Assembly: GCA_963578605.1 (NCBI GenBank)
Contig: CAUZEA010000020.1
Span: forward strand, 1 to 64,000
DNA length: 64,000 nt
Reading direction: 5' to 3'
Origin: JAKVCB01 sp963578605
GTDB lineage: Bacteria > Planctomycetota > Planctomycetia > Pirellulales > Lacipirellulaceae
Position 1 is the first letter of the stretch. Each line of letters begins with the position of its first letter. Below are positions 1 to 9,176 of the stretch, in pieces. The translations under genes were made by a program, and so were the position numbers. The notes beneath the pieces are model-generated. The model did no database searches. It was given only the letters and a program-made list of their open reading frames with translations, and was not told the origin of the DNA.

Positions 1-292
1 CACCAACGCCGGTAAAGAAGCTGTTGAGGGCACTCACGGCAACATCTTCTTCGTCGATGGCACGACGTGGCGAATCACCCAGCTTGGTGCGGGCAAGCCC
101 GACCAGCCGACGAAAATATCGGTTCCAGATTTCCTGTTGGGCAACGTCGGTATTGCCGGCTTCCAGGTCGGCAATCCACTGCGTGACCGAACCTCGTTCG
201 TCCATCAGCGCACCAATTTGGGATAATTTGTCCCGGAGGAACAGGATTGTACCATGGACCGTTTGCGGCAAAGCTGCCCCGGTACTACTCAT
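1..292 (-). CDS. ECF-type RNA polymerase sigma factor, 5' part (3' end outside window)
   Basis: Reading the minus strand from an ATG at 292 gives about 97 codons that run off the window edge. The segment beginning MDERGSVTQWIADLEAG, followed by NRYFRRLVGLARTKL and then RAIDEEDVAVSALNSFF, matches the N-terminal region 2 of the planctomycete ECF sigma factors (PF07638 type). These direct RNA polymerase to dedicated promoters and are numerous in this phylum. A second in-frame ATG at 205 starts exactly at the conserved MDERGSV motif and may be the true start; neither ATG has a strong Shine-Dalgarno sequence. No anti-sigma gene is visible beside it. Family assignment is fairly secure, target genes unknown. 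Confidence 0.75.
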   Translation of the reverse strand, partial: MSSTGAALPQTVHGTILFLRDKLSQIGALMDERGSVTQWIADLEAGNTDVAQQEIWNRYFRRLVGLARTKLGDSPRRAIDEEDVAVSALNSFFTGVG

Positions 293-370
293 CTTACCAA
301 CTACGCTAGTGCAATACTTACCGCAATTTGTCTCCCACGGATAAGAATCTGGCCGTTTGTCGACATAATT

Positions 371-1042
371 TTAACGTGCGTGCTGCAGTGTGCAAAGTGT
401 GACCGGCTTTGGCAAGGTGGCCCGCGTTACGGCCAGGCTGCTGGCCCCGATTTTCTCAACCGGAAAACCGGCAAAAGCCACTAAAAAGGCTTCGAGTGAG
501 AGCAGGTTAAGATTCACTTTAGGAGTTTTGTAGTGCATCGGAATGACAAGATGAGGGCGAACCGACTTGATTAACTCCCGCAGGTCAGGCAAGGCGATCG
601 TGGGCGGCCCCCCTGCCAGGGCTAGCAGGATGTCGCAACCCTCCAGGAACTGGCACCCGACCCGATCGAGCGGATGCCCCAAGTCGCCTAAATGGGCAAC
701 GGTCATTTCTTCCAGTTGGAACTTGACCAGGGTATTGGGGCCGTCGCCAGCGGGTGATTCGTACACCTTGTGGGCTGAAAATTCAACGCCACAGCCGGTT
801 CGCGTTGAGCCAGCGTAATCGAGTCCGTTGAACAACTGGAAGTCGCCCAGAATGGCCGACGTATCGGAGTGGTAGCGCCGATTTTCGTGGCTTATCGAGA
901 CGATGTCGGCTTCTTCGTCAATTGGAAGATAGCCGCCGCATTCCGGGTAGTTGTACGGGTCAAGAATAATGCGGACCGGTTTTCCATCGACATTGGACCC
1001 GGTGATGCCAAACGCGGCGTGTCCATACCAGGTAATGTTCAT
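371..1042 (-). CDS. MBL-fold (UlaG/Lactamase_B_3-like) metal-dependent hydrolase
   Basis: A 223-residue protein with the layout of small beta-lactamase-fold hydrolases: WYGHAAF at residues 5-11, a DIVSISHEN block at 46-54 with His58 a few residues later, HLGDLGH at 117-123 and VIPMHYKTP ending near 174. The block that in most relatives reads HxHxDH is here SHENRRYH, so two of the usual metal ligands are replaced. It may bind metal differently or bind one ion only. The gene lies 28 bp downstream of the MFS transporter gene and is probably cotranscribed with it. The fold is clear; the substrate cannot be told. Confidence 0.75.
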   Translation of the reverse strand: MNITWYGHAAFGITGSNVDGKPVRIILDPYNYPECGGYLPIDEEADIVSISHENRRYHSDTSAILGDFQLFNGLDYAGSTRTGCGVEFSAHKVYESPAGDGPNTLVKFQLEEMTVAHLGDLGHPLDRVGCQFLEGCDILLALAGGPPTIALPDLRELIKSVRPHLVIPMHYKTPKVNLNLLSLEAFLVAFAGFPVEKIGASSLAVTRATLPKPVTLCTLQHAR

Positions 1043-1070
1043 GAAGTGGCCGCGGGCGGGTGTTGTGATT

Positions 1071-2324
1071 TCAGCCGTTGTTGTTCGGCAGGTGGGAGAG
1101 GCGAGTCAACGCCAGTCCGCCGATGCCTGCCAGGATGGCGATCAATGTCAGTGTACCATAGGTCATTCGATCATCGAGTGAGTAGCCCGCGAACCAGGCG
1201 CCAAAACTTCCCAGGCCTAAGGACAAACCAAAGCTGATTCCGTAACACAAACTTCGCCGTTCCGGGGGGGTGTATTTGGCAACCAGGCTGTTGGCGACAG
1301 GTTGCTGCATAAAATGAACCAACGCGAACAGCCCGGCGGCGACGGGGCGAAACCATGATTCGGCCAGGGCCATACAAAATAAAAACGGGGCATTTCCGAA
1401 CAGGATGAGTGTCAGCTGCTGTTCCAGTTTTTCGGGTCGAGCGAACCGGCCAGCCAAATACTGCCCCAGACACCCGGTTAGAAGTACGATCGAGGCGAGC
1501 AGGTTGCCGGTAGTTATCTGTGTGGCGGTATCGTTCGCCGGAGTCGATGCCACTACGGTATTGGCCTCAGGCTGGAACGTCGTGCTCAAGTAGCGTGGCA
1601 AGAAACTCATGATGGCTGAATAAATGAAGCCTTGCAGGATGACAACCAATACAAGCATCCAAAATTCTCGCCAGGCGGCTTGGGAGCCATCGTCGTAATC
1701 GCTGACCGGCGAGTGTTGGGTCTTGTTTTTCGCGTGGTTTCTGGCTTGCCAAAAAAAGATTGCGGCCAGCAAAAAACTGGGCACAGCGACGATCGCAAAC
1801 CAGGTTCGCCAATTACCGGAGAATTGCGATACCAGTGCGACGGCCAGAGGTGTGCCCCCGATGCCCAGCGAGCCCAGGACACCGTGCAGGCCCAATGCCC
1901 GCGGTAAAGTACTACTGTCGGTTTCGTGTGAAATGAGCGCCAACCCTGCCGGGTGGTAGATGCTGGCAAAGCTGCCCATCAACAACATGAGGATCGTGAT
2001 GTTGGTGATGGAGTAGAGCCCCAGCACTGAGGCGCAAAGCATTCCGCACCCCAACAAGTAGATGCCCAGCATCAAGCGTCCACCATGCCGGTCCACAAAC
2101 CAGCCGGCTACCAGGGCGCCGAATCCCCACATGAACCGCCAGCAAGTCGATATCATGCCAGTGAGCTGTTTGCCGGCAATGGGGTCATTTTCAGAGAACT
2201 CGCTGGCGATGTTTTGTTCGACACTTGGAAGTGACAACTCGTAAACGTGTACTAACGCATGTGCACACGCGATGAGCAGAATCAGTCGTAGTACAGGGCC
2301 ACTCAAAGAAGCAGGGCGGCTCAT
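1071..2324 (-). CDS. Major facilitator superfamily transporter
   Basis: A 417-residue polytopic protein with about twelve hydrophobic segments in two blocks separated by a hydrophilic central loop (KNKTQHSPVSDYDDGSQAAW, near residues 200-220). The first half carries a loop 2-3 motif GWFVDRHGGRL, close to the MFS GxxxDRxGR signature, and a YHPAGLALISH segment resembling the fosmidomycin-resistance (Fsr) branch. A second conserved turn, KYTPPERRSL, follows near residue 350. It sits in the cytoplasmic membrane and should move a small solute by proton coupling; the solute is unknown. It is the first gene of a likely two-gene unit with the MBL-fold hydrolase. Confidence 0.85.
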   Translation of the reverse strand: MSRPASLSGPVLRLILLIACAHALVHVYELSLPSVEQNIASEFSENDPIAGKQLTGMISTCWRFMWGFGALVAGWFVDRHGGRLMLGIYLLGCGMLCASVLGLYSITNITILMLLMGSFASIYHPAGLALISHETDSSTLPRALGLHGVLGSLGIGGTPLAVALVSQFSGNWRTWFAIVAVPSFLLAAIFFWQARNHAKNKTQHSPVSDYDDGSQAAWREFWMLVLVVILQGFIYSAIMSFLPRYLSTTFQPEANTVVASTPANDTATQITTGNLLASIVLLTGCLGQYLAGRFARPEKLEQQLTLILFGNAPFLFCMALAESWFRPVAAGLFALVHFMQQPVANSLVAKYTPPERRSLCYGISFGLSLGLGSFGAWFAGYSLDDRMTYGTLTLIAILAGIGGLALTRLSHLPNNNG

Positions 2325-2642
2325 AAAAGAAGCCCGTTCTCAACGATCGTGATGATGTTGAACAAGGTCCGCTGAGAGGCGTGCTTTGCTCGACCAGAAA
2401 ACCGCGCGACATCCCCGTCGTACCAATGCAGGGGCCTGCCGTGCCCGCGTGGCGGAAATTCTGCGCCGAGGTCCCTGGCTTGTTGGGATTCCTTGCCGAC
2501 CATTCGACGGTAGTGCGTGATTGACGTGATTTTCTGTCCTGCTACTATTTCGTTGAGGCTTGTCTGGTGTTGTTTGTCGCCAGATTGCTAGATCATTTCC
2601 GCTTTGTCATCGAGTCATGAAGAGGTTGCTACAACCCGAACG
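2325..2642. other. Intergenic region, 318 bp
   Basis: This spans the region upstream of the MFS gene and downstream of the creatininase gene. The short open frames here lack family motifs and a convincing ribosome-binding site. It presumably holds the promoter of the MFS/MBL unit, but no clear -35/-10 pair stands out. Confidence 0.4.
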
Positions 2643-3428
2643 CTAAAACGGGAATCGTTCGTCACGTGACGCCGCGGATAGTTCGACGACAAAGGTTGCC
2701 AGGCGTTCCACCAATCGTTCAATCAGTTGTTCTCCTTTTTCGGCGGTCGCTTCGTGTGGGTTGCCTGCACCACAGTTAGTGGTAAGCAGGTGGAATGGCC
2801 GAGTGATCGTAACCCAACCCTGGTTGACAGCGGTAAACCTGGTTGGCCGCATGATCCCCTCGTCGGCGGCAAAACCACCGTCGGTGTTTCGGGCAACCAG
2901 TTCGGGACGATAAGCCAGCAGGAGCGAGGTTTCCATTTCACCTGCGTGGTCTTCGGGATGGGAGAAAATCTCGTCGTAAAAGTCTCGGCAAGTTTGGTAC
3001 CAGTTGCAGAGGAATACCGAGGCGTCGACGGCGCCGTAGAGTTCCCGCAAAAGTGGCTTCATTTCGTTCCCACCATGGCTGTTGAGGAGCAATATCTTGC
3101 GAATCCCGTTTTTTGCGAGCGATTCAACCAGGTCGGTGACGACCGCATTGAGGGTCGAAGGGTTCAGATTCATCGCCAAGGGGAATTCGCGGAGATTGGT
3201 CTCGGTACCGTACGGAATGGTCGGTAGCAGGACGACTTTTGCCCCGCGATCCCAGGCAGCCCCGCAAATCCGTTCGCCAAACAGATTTGCCTCGAAAATG
3301 TCGGCTCCGTACGGCAAATGAAGGTTGTGCGGTTCGGTCGCACCGAGCGGTAGTACGGCAACTTCGTAGGATTGCGCTCGGACCATCGCTTGATTGGCCT
3401 CGAGCAGGTTCCAGGGGGATATTGTCAT
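2643..3428 (-). CDS. Creatininase-family amidohydrolase
   Basis: The protein (261 residues from the ATG at 3428; a TTG at 3452 would add eight) shows the creatininase signature. LPLGATEPHNLHLPYGAD near residues 26-43 supplies the metal-binding Glu, His and Asp. ILLLNSHGGN near 112-121 supplies a His, and HAGEMETS near 161-168 the final Glu. Family members are Zn/Mn enzymes that open cyclic amides (creatinine) or hydrolyse formamide-type bonds; in planctomycetes most have unknown substrates. It stands alone, with long non-coding flanks. Confidence 0.85.
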   Translation of the reverse strand: MTISPWNLLEANQAMVRAQSYEVAVLPLGATEPHNLHLPYGADIFEANLFGERICGAAWDRGAKVVLLPTIPYGTETNLREFPLAMNLNPSTLNAVVTDLVESLAKNGIRKILLLNSHGGNEMKPLLRELYGAVDASVFLCNWYQTCRDFYDEIFSHPEDHAGEMETSLLLAYRPELVARNTDGGFAADEGIMRPTRFTAVNQGWVTITRPFHLLTTNCGAGNPHEATAEKGEQLIERLVERLATFVVELSAASRDERFPF

Positions 3429-3590
3429 TTCAAGGCGGATGGGGAAAAACAACTGGGAGCATGAGCACGGACAGGTGGCTGTGGCCAGGGGGGCATTCTA
3501 CACCTAGTTGGTCCTTGGTGGTAATCCAATTCCCTGCGCGGTACGTTAGCCTGTGTCAGGTGAGTTGGTTACACGCAGTCGGAGGTAACG

Positions 3591-4553
3591 ATGGAATTTC
3601 AAGAGAAGTCATTTTCGCGTCGGGGTATTCTTGGTTTGGGCGTCGCAGCTCCACTGGTCGTTGGCACGGCGGTCGTTGGACCAGCGACTGCCGAGTCAAC
3701 CGCTCCGGCGGCCACCGTCACGGTAGTTCCGCCGGAAGGGCGCCGGATTTTGATTTCCTGCAAGCTGAGCATGATTACCAACGAGATAGACGGTCGCTCG
3801 TTGTCGGCGACCGAGCGGCTCAGCCTGGCCGGCGAGGCAGGGTTCGACGGTGTCGATTTCGATGAAGCCGGGAACTTTTCACCGGCAGAAGTCAGAGATG
3901 CGGTGATGCAGTCGGGCGTATTTGTCCACAATGCCATTAATCATGACCACTGGCGGTACCGCTTGACGAGCGCCGACCCGGCCGAGCGGAAAAAAGGGGT
4001 TACCAATATTGAACACTGCATCCGGGTGGCCCATGCCGCAGGGGGAAGTGGTGTCCTCATTGTTTTGGGGCACGGGAAAGATGGATCTCCGGAAGTCATT
4101 GCCGAACGTTGCCGGGTTGAGCTTGAAAAGCTCCTCCCCCTGGCCGCGTCGCTTGGGCAGCCAATTCTGTTCGAAAACGTGTGGAACCAAATGTTCTACG
4201 ACCACGATGCTCCTCCCGAGCAATCTGTCCAACGCTTTGTTCAGTTCGTCAATGGTTTCGAGAGCCCGTGGGTTGGCTGGTACTACGACATTGGCAATCA
4301 CTGGAAGTACGGACAGCCGGGAACGTGGATTCGAGAACTTGGCCGGCAATGTATCAAGCTGGATGTGAAAGGTTTTAGTCGCGCTGATGACAAGTTTACC
4401 GATATCGGCAGCGGGGATTTGCCCTGGGGGCATGTCCGCAAGGCACTTGCGGACATCGGTTTTGCCGGCTGGGCTACGGCTGAAGTTGCCGGCGGCGGGC
4501 TGCAGCGACTGATCGAAGTGCGAAAACAGATGGAAGAGGCTTTGGGAGTGTAG
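3591..4553 (+). CDS. Tat-exported xylose-isomerase-like TIM-barrel protein
   Basis: A 320-residue protein beginning with a twin-arginine signal (SFSRRGILGLGVAAPLV, residues 7-23), so it is predicted to be exported already folded. The mature part resembles sugar-phosphate isomerase/epimerases (AP_endonuc_2, PF01261): GFDGVDFDEAGNFSP, then GVLIVLGHGKDG, ILFENVWNQMF, WYYDIGNHWKYG, CIKLDVKGF and ATAEVAGGG. The acidic and His residues at the strand ends are likely metal ligands. A good ribosome-binding site (GGAGGT) lies just before the ATG. Such proteins usually act on sugars or sugar acids; the substrate is unknown. Confidence 0.8.
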   Translation: MEFQEKSFSRRGILGLGVAAPLVVGTAVVGPATAESTAPAATVTVVPPEGRRILISCKLSMITNEIDGRSLSATERLSLAGEAGFDGVDFDEAGNFSPAEVRDAVMQSGVFVHNAINHDHWRYRLTSADPAERKKGVTNIEHCIRVAHAAGGSGVLIVLGHGKDGSPEVIAERCRVELEKLLPLAASLGQPILFENVWNQMFYDHDAPPEQSVQRFVQFVNGFESPWVGWYYDIGNHWKYGQPGTWIRELGRQCIKLDVKGFSRADDKFTDIGSGDLPWGHVRKALADIGFAGWATAEVAGGGLQRLIEVRKQMEEALGV

Positions 4554-4782
4554 CACGCGGATCGTTACAGGAACTTTTCGTGCATCCCAACTGATTTCAG
4601 CGGGTTGTTTTTACGCCGGTTGATGGCCTGCGGAAAAACTGCATGCTGCAAAGTGCAAACCACCGATTGCCCGTTCCCGAAGGACTGGTGTTTCCGGCCG
4701 ACCTGGTTTGTGGGAAATTAGCACAATACGGTTGTGGCACATTTTGGCCACCCGCAATGTCAACGAACACCGCCTGGTCACC

Positions 4783-5889
4783 ATGCCCTTTGCCCAGTTC
4801 GATCGTTTTGGCGTCCGCATGCAGCCACTTGCGGAGCGTGAAAACAAGAAATTCATCGACCAAGACCACGTTGCGGCAGATCAGTCTCCTGGCCCGCTCT
4901 CTGCGGCGTCTGAGGAAATCATTGCCGAGTGTGCTGACCGCATTCGTGCGGCACGATGTAACGACCGGCCCGTCATGATCGCCTTTGGTGCCCATGCCAT
5001 CAAAAATGGTTTGGCGCCGGTCTTCCTGGCACTGGCTGAAGAGGGATGGATAACACACCTGGCCACGAACGGAGCAGGTATCATTCATGACTGGGAGTTT
5101 GCCTTTCAAGGGAAGAGTTGTGAACATGTGGGTCCGATGGTCGAGCAGGGCCACTTTGGCAATTGGGAAGAGACCGGTTTTTATATCAATCTGGCACTGA
5201 ACCTCGGGGCCTACGAAGGCAAAGGCTATGGCGAGTCGGTCGGGTCGATGATCGAGCAGCAGCAATTACAGATCCCCTCACCCGACGAATTGCACGCTGT
5301 TGTCCAGGAGTCGCTCGGCGAGACTCCTGAAACAGCGGCGGCAGCTGCGGATCTGCTCGCTGTTGTGCAGCGATTCTCATTACCGCCAGGCGACAGGAAA
5401 ATTCCCCATCCCTGGAAGGCTTTTAGCATTCAGGCGGGGGCGTTTCGATTGGGGATTCCGATGACCGGGCATCCGATGATCGGACACGACATTATCTACA
5501 ACCATCCGATGAATCACTGTGCTGCATTAGGTCGTGCGGCACAGCGCGACTTCCTCACGTTTGCCGAAGGAGTCAGCCGACTCGAGGGTGGAGTTTATCT
5601 TTCAATCGGGTCTGCCGTCATGAGCCCGATGATCTTTGAAAAGTCGCTCTCGATGGCCCAGAATCTTGCCATCGCCAAGGGAGAGCACATCGACGGTCAC
5701 TACATTCTCGTGAATGACCTCGCCAAATCGGATTGGGATTGGTCCCGGGGAGAACCACCCGAGCAAAACCCAGCCTATTACCTCCGCTATAACAAGAGCT
5801 TTAGTCGTATGGGCGGGGCCATGCGGTATCTTCAGGCCGACAATCGCGATTTCCTGCTTGCCCTGATAAACGCCTTGCGGTCGAACTGA
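4783..5889 (+). CDS. Conserved protein of unrecognised function
   Basis: An open frame runs from 4708. The in-frame ATG at 4783 (MPFAQFDRFGVRMQPLAER) is a more natural start because the preceding codons look like untranslated leader. That gives about 368 residues. Conserved-looking blocks are VMIAFGAHAIKNGLAPVF, LATNGAGIIHDWEFAFQG, GHFGNWEETGF, GIPMTGHPMIGHDIIYNHP and VYLSIGSAVMSPMIFEKS. The glycine-rich NGAG and SIGSAV stretches suggest a nucleotide-binding Rossmann-like fold; a distant link to deoxyhypusine-synthase-like NAD-binding proteins is a guess only. No signal peptide is seen, so it should be cytoplasmic. Confidence 0.7.
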   Translation: MPFAQFDRFGVRMQPLAERENKKFIDQDHVAADQSPGPLSAASEEIIAECADRIRAARCNDRPVMIAFGAHAIKNGLAPVFLALAEEGWITHLATNGAGIIHDWEFAFQGKSCEHVGPMVEQGHFGNWEETGFYINLALNLGAYEGKGYGESVGSMIEQQQLQIPSPDELHAVVQESLGETPETAAAAADLLAVVQRFSLPPGDRKIPHPWKAFSIQAGAFRLGIPMTGHPMIGHDIIYNHPMNHCAALGRAAQRDFLTFAEGVSRLEGGVYLSIGSAVMSPMIFEKSLSMAQNLAIAKGEHIDGHYILVNDLAKSDWDWSRGEPPEQNPAYYLRYNKSFSRMGGAMRYLQADNRDFLLALINALRSN

Positions 5890-5970
5890 GCCAGGGTGCG
5901 TTTTGCATGGAACTATCGACCCTGCGCCTTCGTGGCCGCCAACATGAAGCACCGCTATGATAAAGGGGGG

Positions 5971-6021
5971 CAGGTCCAAGGAATTCTCAGGTCCAAGGAA
6001 TTCTCAGGTCCAAGGAATTCA
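5971..6021 (+). repeat. 17-bp tandem repeat, three copies
   Basis: Three head-to-tail copies of CAGGTCCAAGGAATTCT occupy this stretch; the last differs only in its final base. It lies about 90 bp upstream of the DUF1080 gene, in its presumed promoter or leader. Copy number changes by slippage would alter leader length. Confidence 0.9.
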
Positions 6022-6111
6022 AAGTCGTGCGACCAGGCATGGTGGTGCAGGATGTCGGTTGGGTTGCGGTTCGAATAACGGATAATCTGAAAACTGCCAC
6101 GGGAGACTTCT

Positions 6112-8457
6112 TTGTTCACGTTCAGATTCCTCGGTGCGGTGGTGATCTTGGGAGGGCTTCTCGCGGGCCCTGGTGACACGCCTGGGGCAACCCCGCTGGC
6201 TTTTGATGGCGAGACACTCGACGGGTGGCGGACCGCGGATGGCCGGCCGGTCACTCGTGGCTGGGAGGTGGTCAACGGCGCGATCCACCTGGAAAAGACC
6301 AATCCGCGGGCTGGTTTCATCGTGACCGCCGAAGAGTTTGGCAATTTTCGACTTCGCTTTCAGTGGAAGATTCCAACTGGCGGGAACAGCGGAGTGAAGT
6401 ATCGGGTGCGCAACTTTTCGGGAAAATGGCTTGGCTGTGAGTACCAGATTTGCGACGACCATTACCTGGCACGCTTGCCGCCCCGCAAATTGACAGGTGC
6501 CCTGTACGATTTGTATCGCCCGTCTGATGTGAAACAGCTTCATCCTCCCGGCGAGTTTAATTCCAGCCAGATTGAGGTTTGCGGGGACTCAATCCAACAC
6601 TGGCTCAATGGCAAGTTAATCGTCTCGGCGACTGTCGGCGACGAGCAATGGTACCGCCATCTCTCGCGGAGCAAATTTGCAGACACGGTTGGTTTTGGCC
6701 GCAATTCCAAGGGGCGGATCATGCTGACCGATCACAGCAGTGAAGTCTGGTACCGCAACTTTGTCTTTGAGGCACTCCCGGAACCCACGGTGCGTCGCCA
6801 GGCAAGTTTTTCCCGATCAGGTGGGATTGTTGCCGGAGGGAGCGACGGAGCCTACGGGTTGCTCAATACTTTTCGGACTCGGGTTGATGACGATTGTAAC
6901 AACCGGTTACGCGTAGGGCGTGAACTGGGGCTGATCAACGTGGTCCAACTTGAGGATGGCAGCCGGTGGCGGGGAGACCCACAAACAGCACACGAAAAAC
7001 TCCAGCGGTGGCTTGAGCGTACAGACCTGGCTTTAGTTGATTCAGTCCATTTTTCCGAAGAGAACCCACACAATGCTGCCACCTGGCTTGATCCGTTGTT
7101 CGACCTGGTGAAATCAGCGGACCCGGAACTTCCTGTTTACGTGTGGCCCAGTTATCCACTGGGGCCCTTTGGGAAATCCGATGGTTACATCTACGATGCC
7201 TACCCGGCTACCTATGACTCGTTTCGGAAAAAGGTGATCAAGTTTCTCGCGACTGGAAAGCTCCTCATCATATGTGTTGACGGTTCAGGGGTCAGCAATC
7301 TGAGTACGGCTCGACAACAGCTGATGCTTTGCCATGACTTTGATCTTCCGGTCTTTTATTTTACGGCTGACAGCGGGTCGGGGAGCACCAACAATTGGCT
7401 TGGCAAGCCAACCGCATCGCTCGCTACATGGCGTAACTTCGTGTTCTCCGCGATGGAATTTCAACGCCAGAGTGGTGGGTGGGTGCCGATGACTTCCGGA
7501 GACCTGGTGTGGGGAGATGTGATCGAACTTGCTGGTGACCAGGCCGGAAAGGTGAATTATGCGTGGACTGGTATGGGGCAAGCGACCGTTTACGGGTTTG
7601 ACAGACTCCTGTTCGATGAAGAGAAAATAACGCTCAAACAAAATCTCAATGCGGCATTCGACTACCAGTTCTGGTCTCTGTTTCCGGTGACGAACGGGAA
7701 GCTCGTGTTGCAGTGCGATGCCGCAGAAGGCGAACCCGAGGTGCCTCGGGTTCGTGTGGAGCGGTCACGGTGTGGTCGGGCTGGTGAGTGGATCGAAGTT
7801 TCGGGGGTGAGCGGGAAGCGGGAGTTGAGCTTTGAGCTGGGGAGTGTTGATCGTGAGTGCCGGTTGCGAATAACTTTACTTGGGCAAGACGCTGCCGAGC
7901 AGAATCTTGTGCTACGCGGCGGGAGACTTACCGGGACCGTTTTTCCACCAACCGACGGTGCGGTCCCGTTGAAGTTTTATGCGGATGGCTGGCGGGGTGG
8001 GGTTCGGTTTCGACAGGAGTTGACGGCTGGTTTGTGGCGCACTGTCGGAAAAATTGATCAACCCGCCCTGCTGGAGCCCGGATTACAATTGGCGATGCGC
8101 GGCGAGCCGGGTCGCTTGGTGGAGGCAGTGGTTGTTGAAAAGTTTAAAAGCAGTCAACCGCTCAGTAACCTTCGCATCCGCTTGACAGGCTACAGTCATG
8201 CCCGACTTGGTTCTTCCTTTTGGGTTGGGGTATCTCTGGATGGAAAATACGTGTTGCAAACGGGCAGTCCCGATGGTGAGCCCCGCGAAGATGGATACTA
8301 CCACGGGACCCATAACCTCGACTTGAGTGACGTACCTCAGTTGCAGGACGCCGCAGAATTTTACGTGCATCTTGGGCAGCGGAATCATTCAGGCAAGCGC
8401 ACAAATATCAGCAGCCGGCTGGAGTTGCTGGAGATCGATGCCGACACTGCCAATTGA
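6112..8457 (+). CDS. Secreted DUF1080 (3-keto-disaccharide hydrolase-like) multidomain protein
   Basis: Translation probably begins at a TTG at 6112, preceded by GGGAG at a good distance; the product has 781 residues and an N-terminal signal peptide. Residues ~28-225 form a DUF1080 concanavalin-like domain: PLAFDGETLDGW, FGNFRLRFQWKIPTGGNSGV, EYQICDD and GRIMLTDHSSEVWYRNF. A middle region (~240-500) contains RVGRELGLINVVQLEDG, PVYVWPSYPLGPFG and a Trp-rich stretch, and may be a glycoside-hydrolase-like barrel. The C-terminal third looks beta-rich. The DUF1080 domain is associated with cleavage of 3-keto-glycosides or carbohydrate binding. A role outside the cytoplasm in sugar breakdown is likely but not proven. 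Confidence 0.8.
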   Translation: MFTFRFLGAVVILGGLLAGPGDTPGATPLAFDGETLDGWRTADGRPVTRGWEVVNGAIHLEKTNPRAGFIVTAEEFGNFRLRFQWKIPTGGNSGVKYRVRNFSGKWLGCEYQICDDHYLARLPPRKLTGALYDLYRPSDVKQLHPPGEFNSSQIEVCGDSIQHWLNGKLIVSATVGDEQWYRHLSRSKFADTVGFGRNSKGRIMLTDHSSEVWYRNFVFEALPEPTVRRQASFSRSGGIVAGGSDGAYGLLNTFRTRVDDDCNNRLRVGRELGLINVVQLEDGSRWRGDPQTAHEKLQRWLERTDLALVDSVHFSEENPHNAATWLDPLFDLVKSADPELPVYVWPSYPLGPFGKSDGYIYDAYPATYDSFRKKVIKFLATGKLLIICVDGSGVSNLSTARQQLMLCHDFDLPVFYFTADSGSGSTNNWLGKPTASLATWRNFVFSAMEFQRQSGGWVPMTSGDLVWGDVIELAGDQAGKVNYAWTGMGQATVYGFDRLLFDEEKITLKQNLNAAFDYQFWSLFPVTNGKLVLQCDAAEGEPEVPRVRVERSRCGRAGEWIEVSGVSGKRELSFELGSVDRECRLRITLLGQDAAEQNLVLRGGRLTGTVFPPTDGAVPLKFYADGWRGGVRFRQELTAGLWRTVGKIDQPALLEPGLQLAMRGEPGRLVEAVVVEKFKSSQPLSNLRIRLTGYSHARLGSSFWVGVSLDGKYVLQTGSPDGEPREDGYYHGTHNLDLSDVPQLQDAAEFYVHLGQRNHSGKRTNISSRLELLEIDADTAN

Positions 8458-8673
8458 CAGCTGTTTCACCTGCAGCGAAACGGAGTTGTCTTGCTTGCAG
8501 TGAGTCTTGAAGTTTCCAAGCCGGGCCGATCGCACACCACTTGCGTTGGCGGCATCAGCCAGGATCATCTCGATCTGACTTGCAGATTTTCCACTCCCGT
8601 TCAGCAGGGTAATCACCTGATCACGCTCCGACTTAAGTAGGAGTGCTTCGACGGATGCGGGGTTGGTCGTCAA
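8389..8673 (-). CDS. Doubtful short open frame antisense to the DUF1080 3' end
   Basis: This minus-strand frame (94 residues from a TTG) contains a fairly protein-like stretch, SERDQVITLLNGSGKSASQ followed by IEMILADAANASGVRSARL. The frame stays open upstream past 8700. Its last 20 or so codons lie antisense to the end of the DUF1080 gene, and no start with a good ribosome-binding site was found. It may be a degraded gene or chance. Confidence 0.25.
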   Translation of the reverse strand: MTTNPASVEALLLKSERDQVITLLNGSGKSASQIEMILADAANASGVRSARLGNFKTHCKQDNSVSLQVKQLSIGSVGIDLQQLQPAADICALA

Positions 8674-8924
8674 TCCACCCGACGATCTGGGCTGTTGCCA
8701 CTGGAAATTTGCCTCGAGAACCGCAGGCGTTTCACGCCTGTGAACCGAGTCTGCCGGAGGCTTGCATCTGGAGGGGGGTTCCGTGGTGAGAGGTCCTTCC
8801 GCCCGTTTTGGGCAGCCTCGTCCCAGGCGACTTGTCCGACCGTTCTTTGCCTCACTCCCAACAGTTTGCCCGGCCGGGCGACTGCCTGCCGGTGGGGTGC
8901 CGTGGGACCGAACTGTGTTGTTTT
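8674..8924. other. Spacer between the DUF1080 gene and the PEP-CTERM array
   Basis: No convincing gene. It contains a small perfect hairpin at 8724-8740 (CAGGCGT, loop TTC, ACGCCTG) without a following T run. The sequence around 8740-8820 is G-rich and may be a diverged edge of the repeat unit that follows. Confidence 0.4.
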
Positions 8925-9068
8925 AGGCGGGATTTTCGACAGAAACAAGAATTTTCCCAGCTACCAGTCGGGTTGGAGTTCGACTCTCCGATTATCAAGA
9001 TGGGAGGCCAGCTGGACTAAGAAGTGCCATTCAAGTTCTACACAGCAGTTAACGAGAAAATGGAGGTC

Positions 9069-9176
9069 ATGTTCACCACCATCACAGTCCGAACCAACAG
9101 CAAGCTCGTCCGTTGTTTGACACAAGGTGTTGGCTTGAGAGTAGTCGTTCACCTGACGGCTTGCCGTCGTGCTTAG
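9069..9176 (+). pseudogene. Collapsed PEP-CTERM gene: signal-peptide start fused to anchor tail
   Basis: This frame of 35 codons starts MFTTITVRTNSKLVRCLTQ, nearly the same as the N-terminus of the third unit. It then passes straight into VGLRVVVHLTACRRA, which aligns with the last residues of the intact copies (LGAVACLTGHRRA). About 1.67 kb of coding sequence is missing, yet the join is in frame and the stop codon and 3' flank are retained. The leader and a GGAGG just before the ATG are also kept. It is probably a deletion relic, though the short peptide could still be made. Confidence 0.85.
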
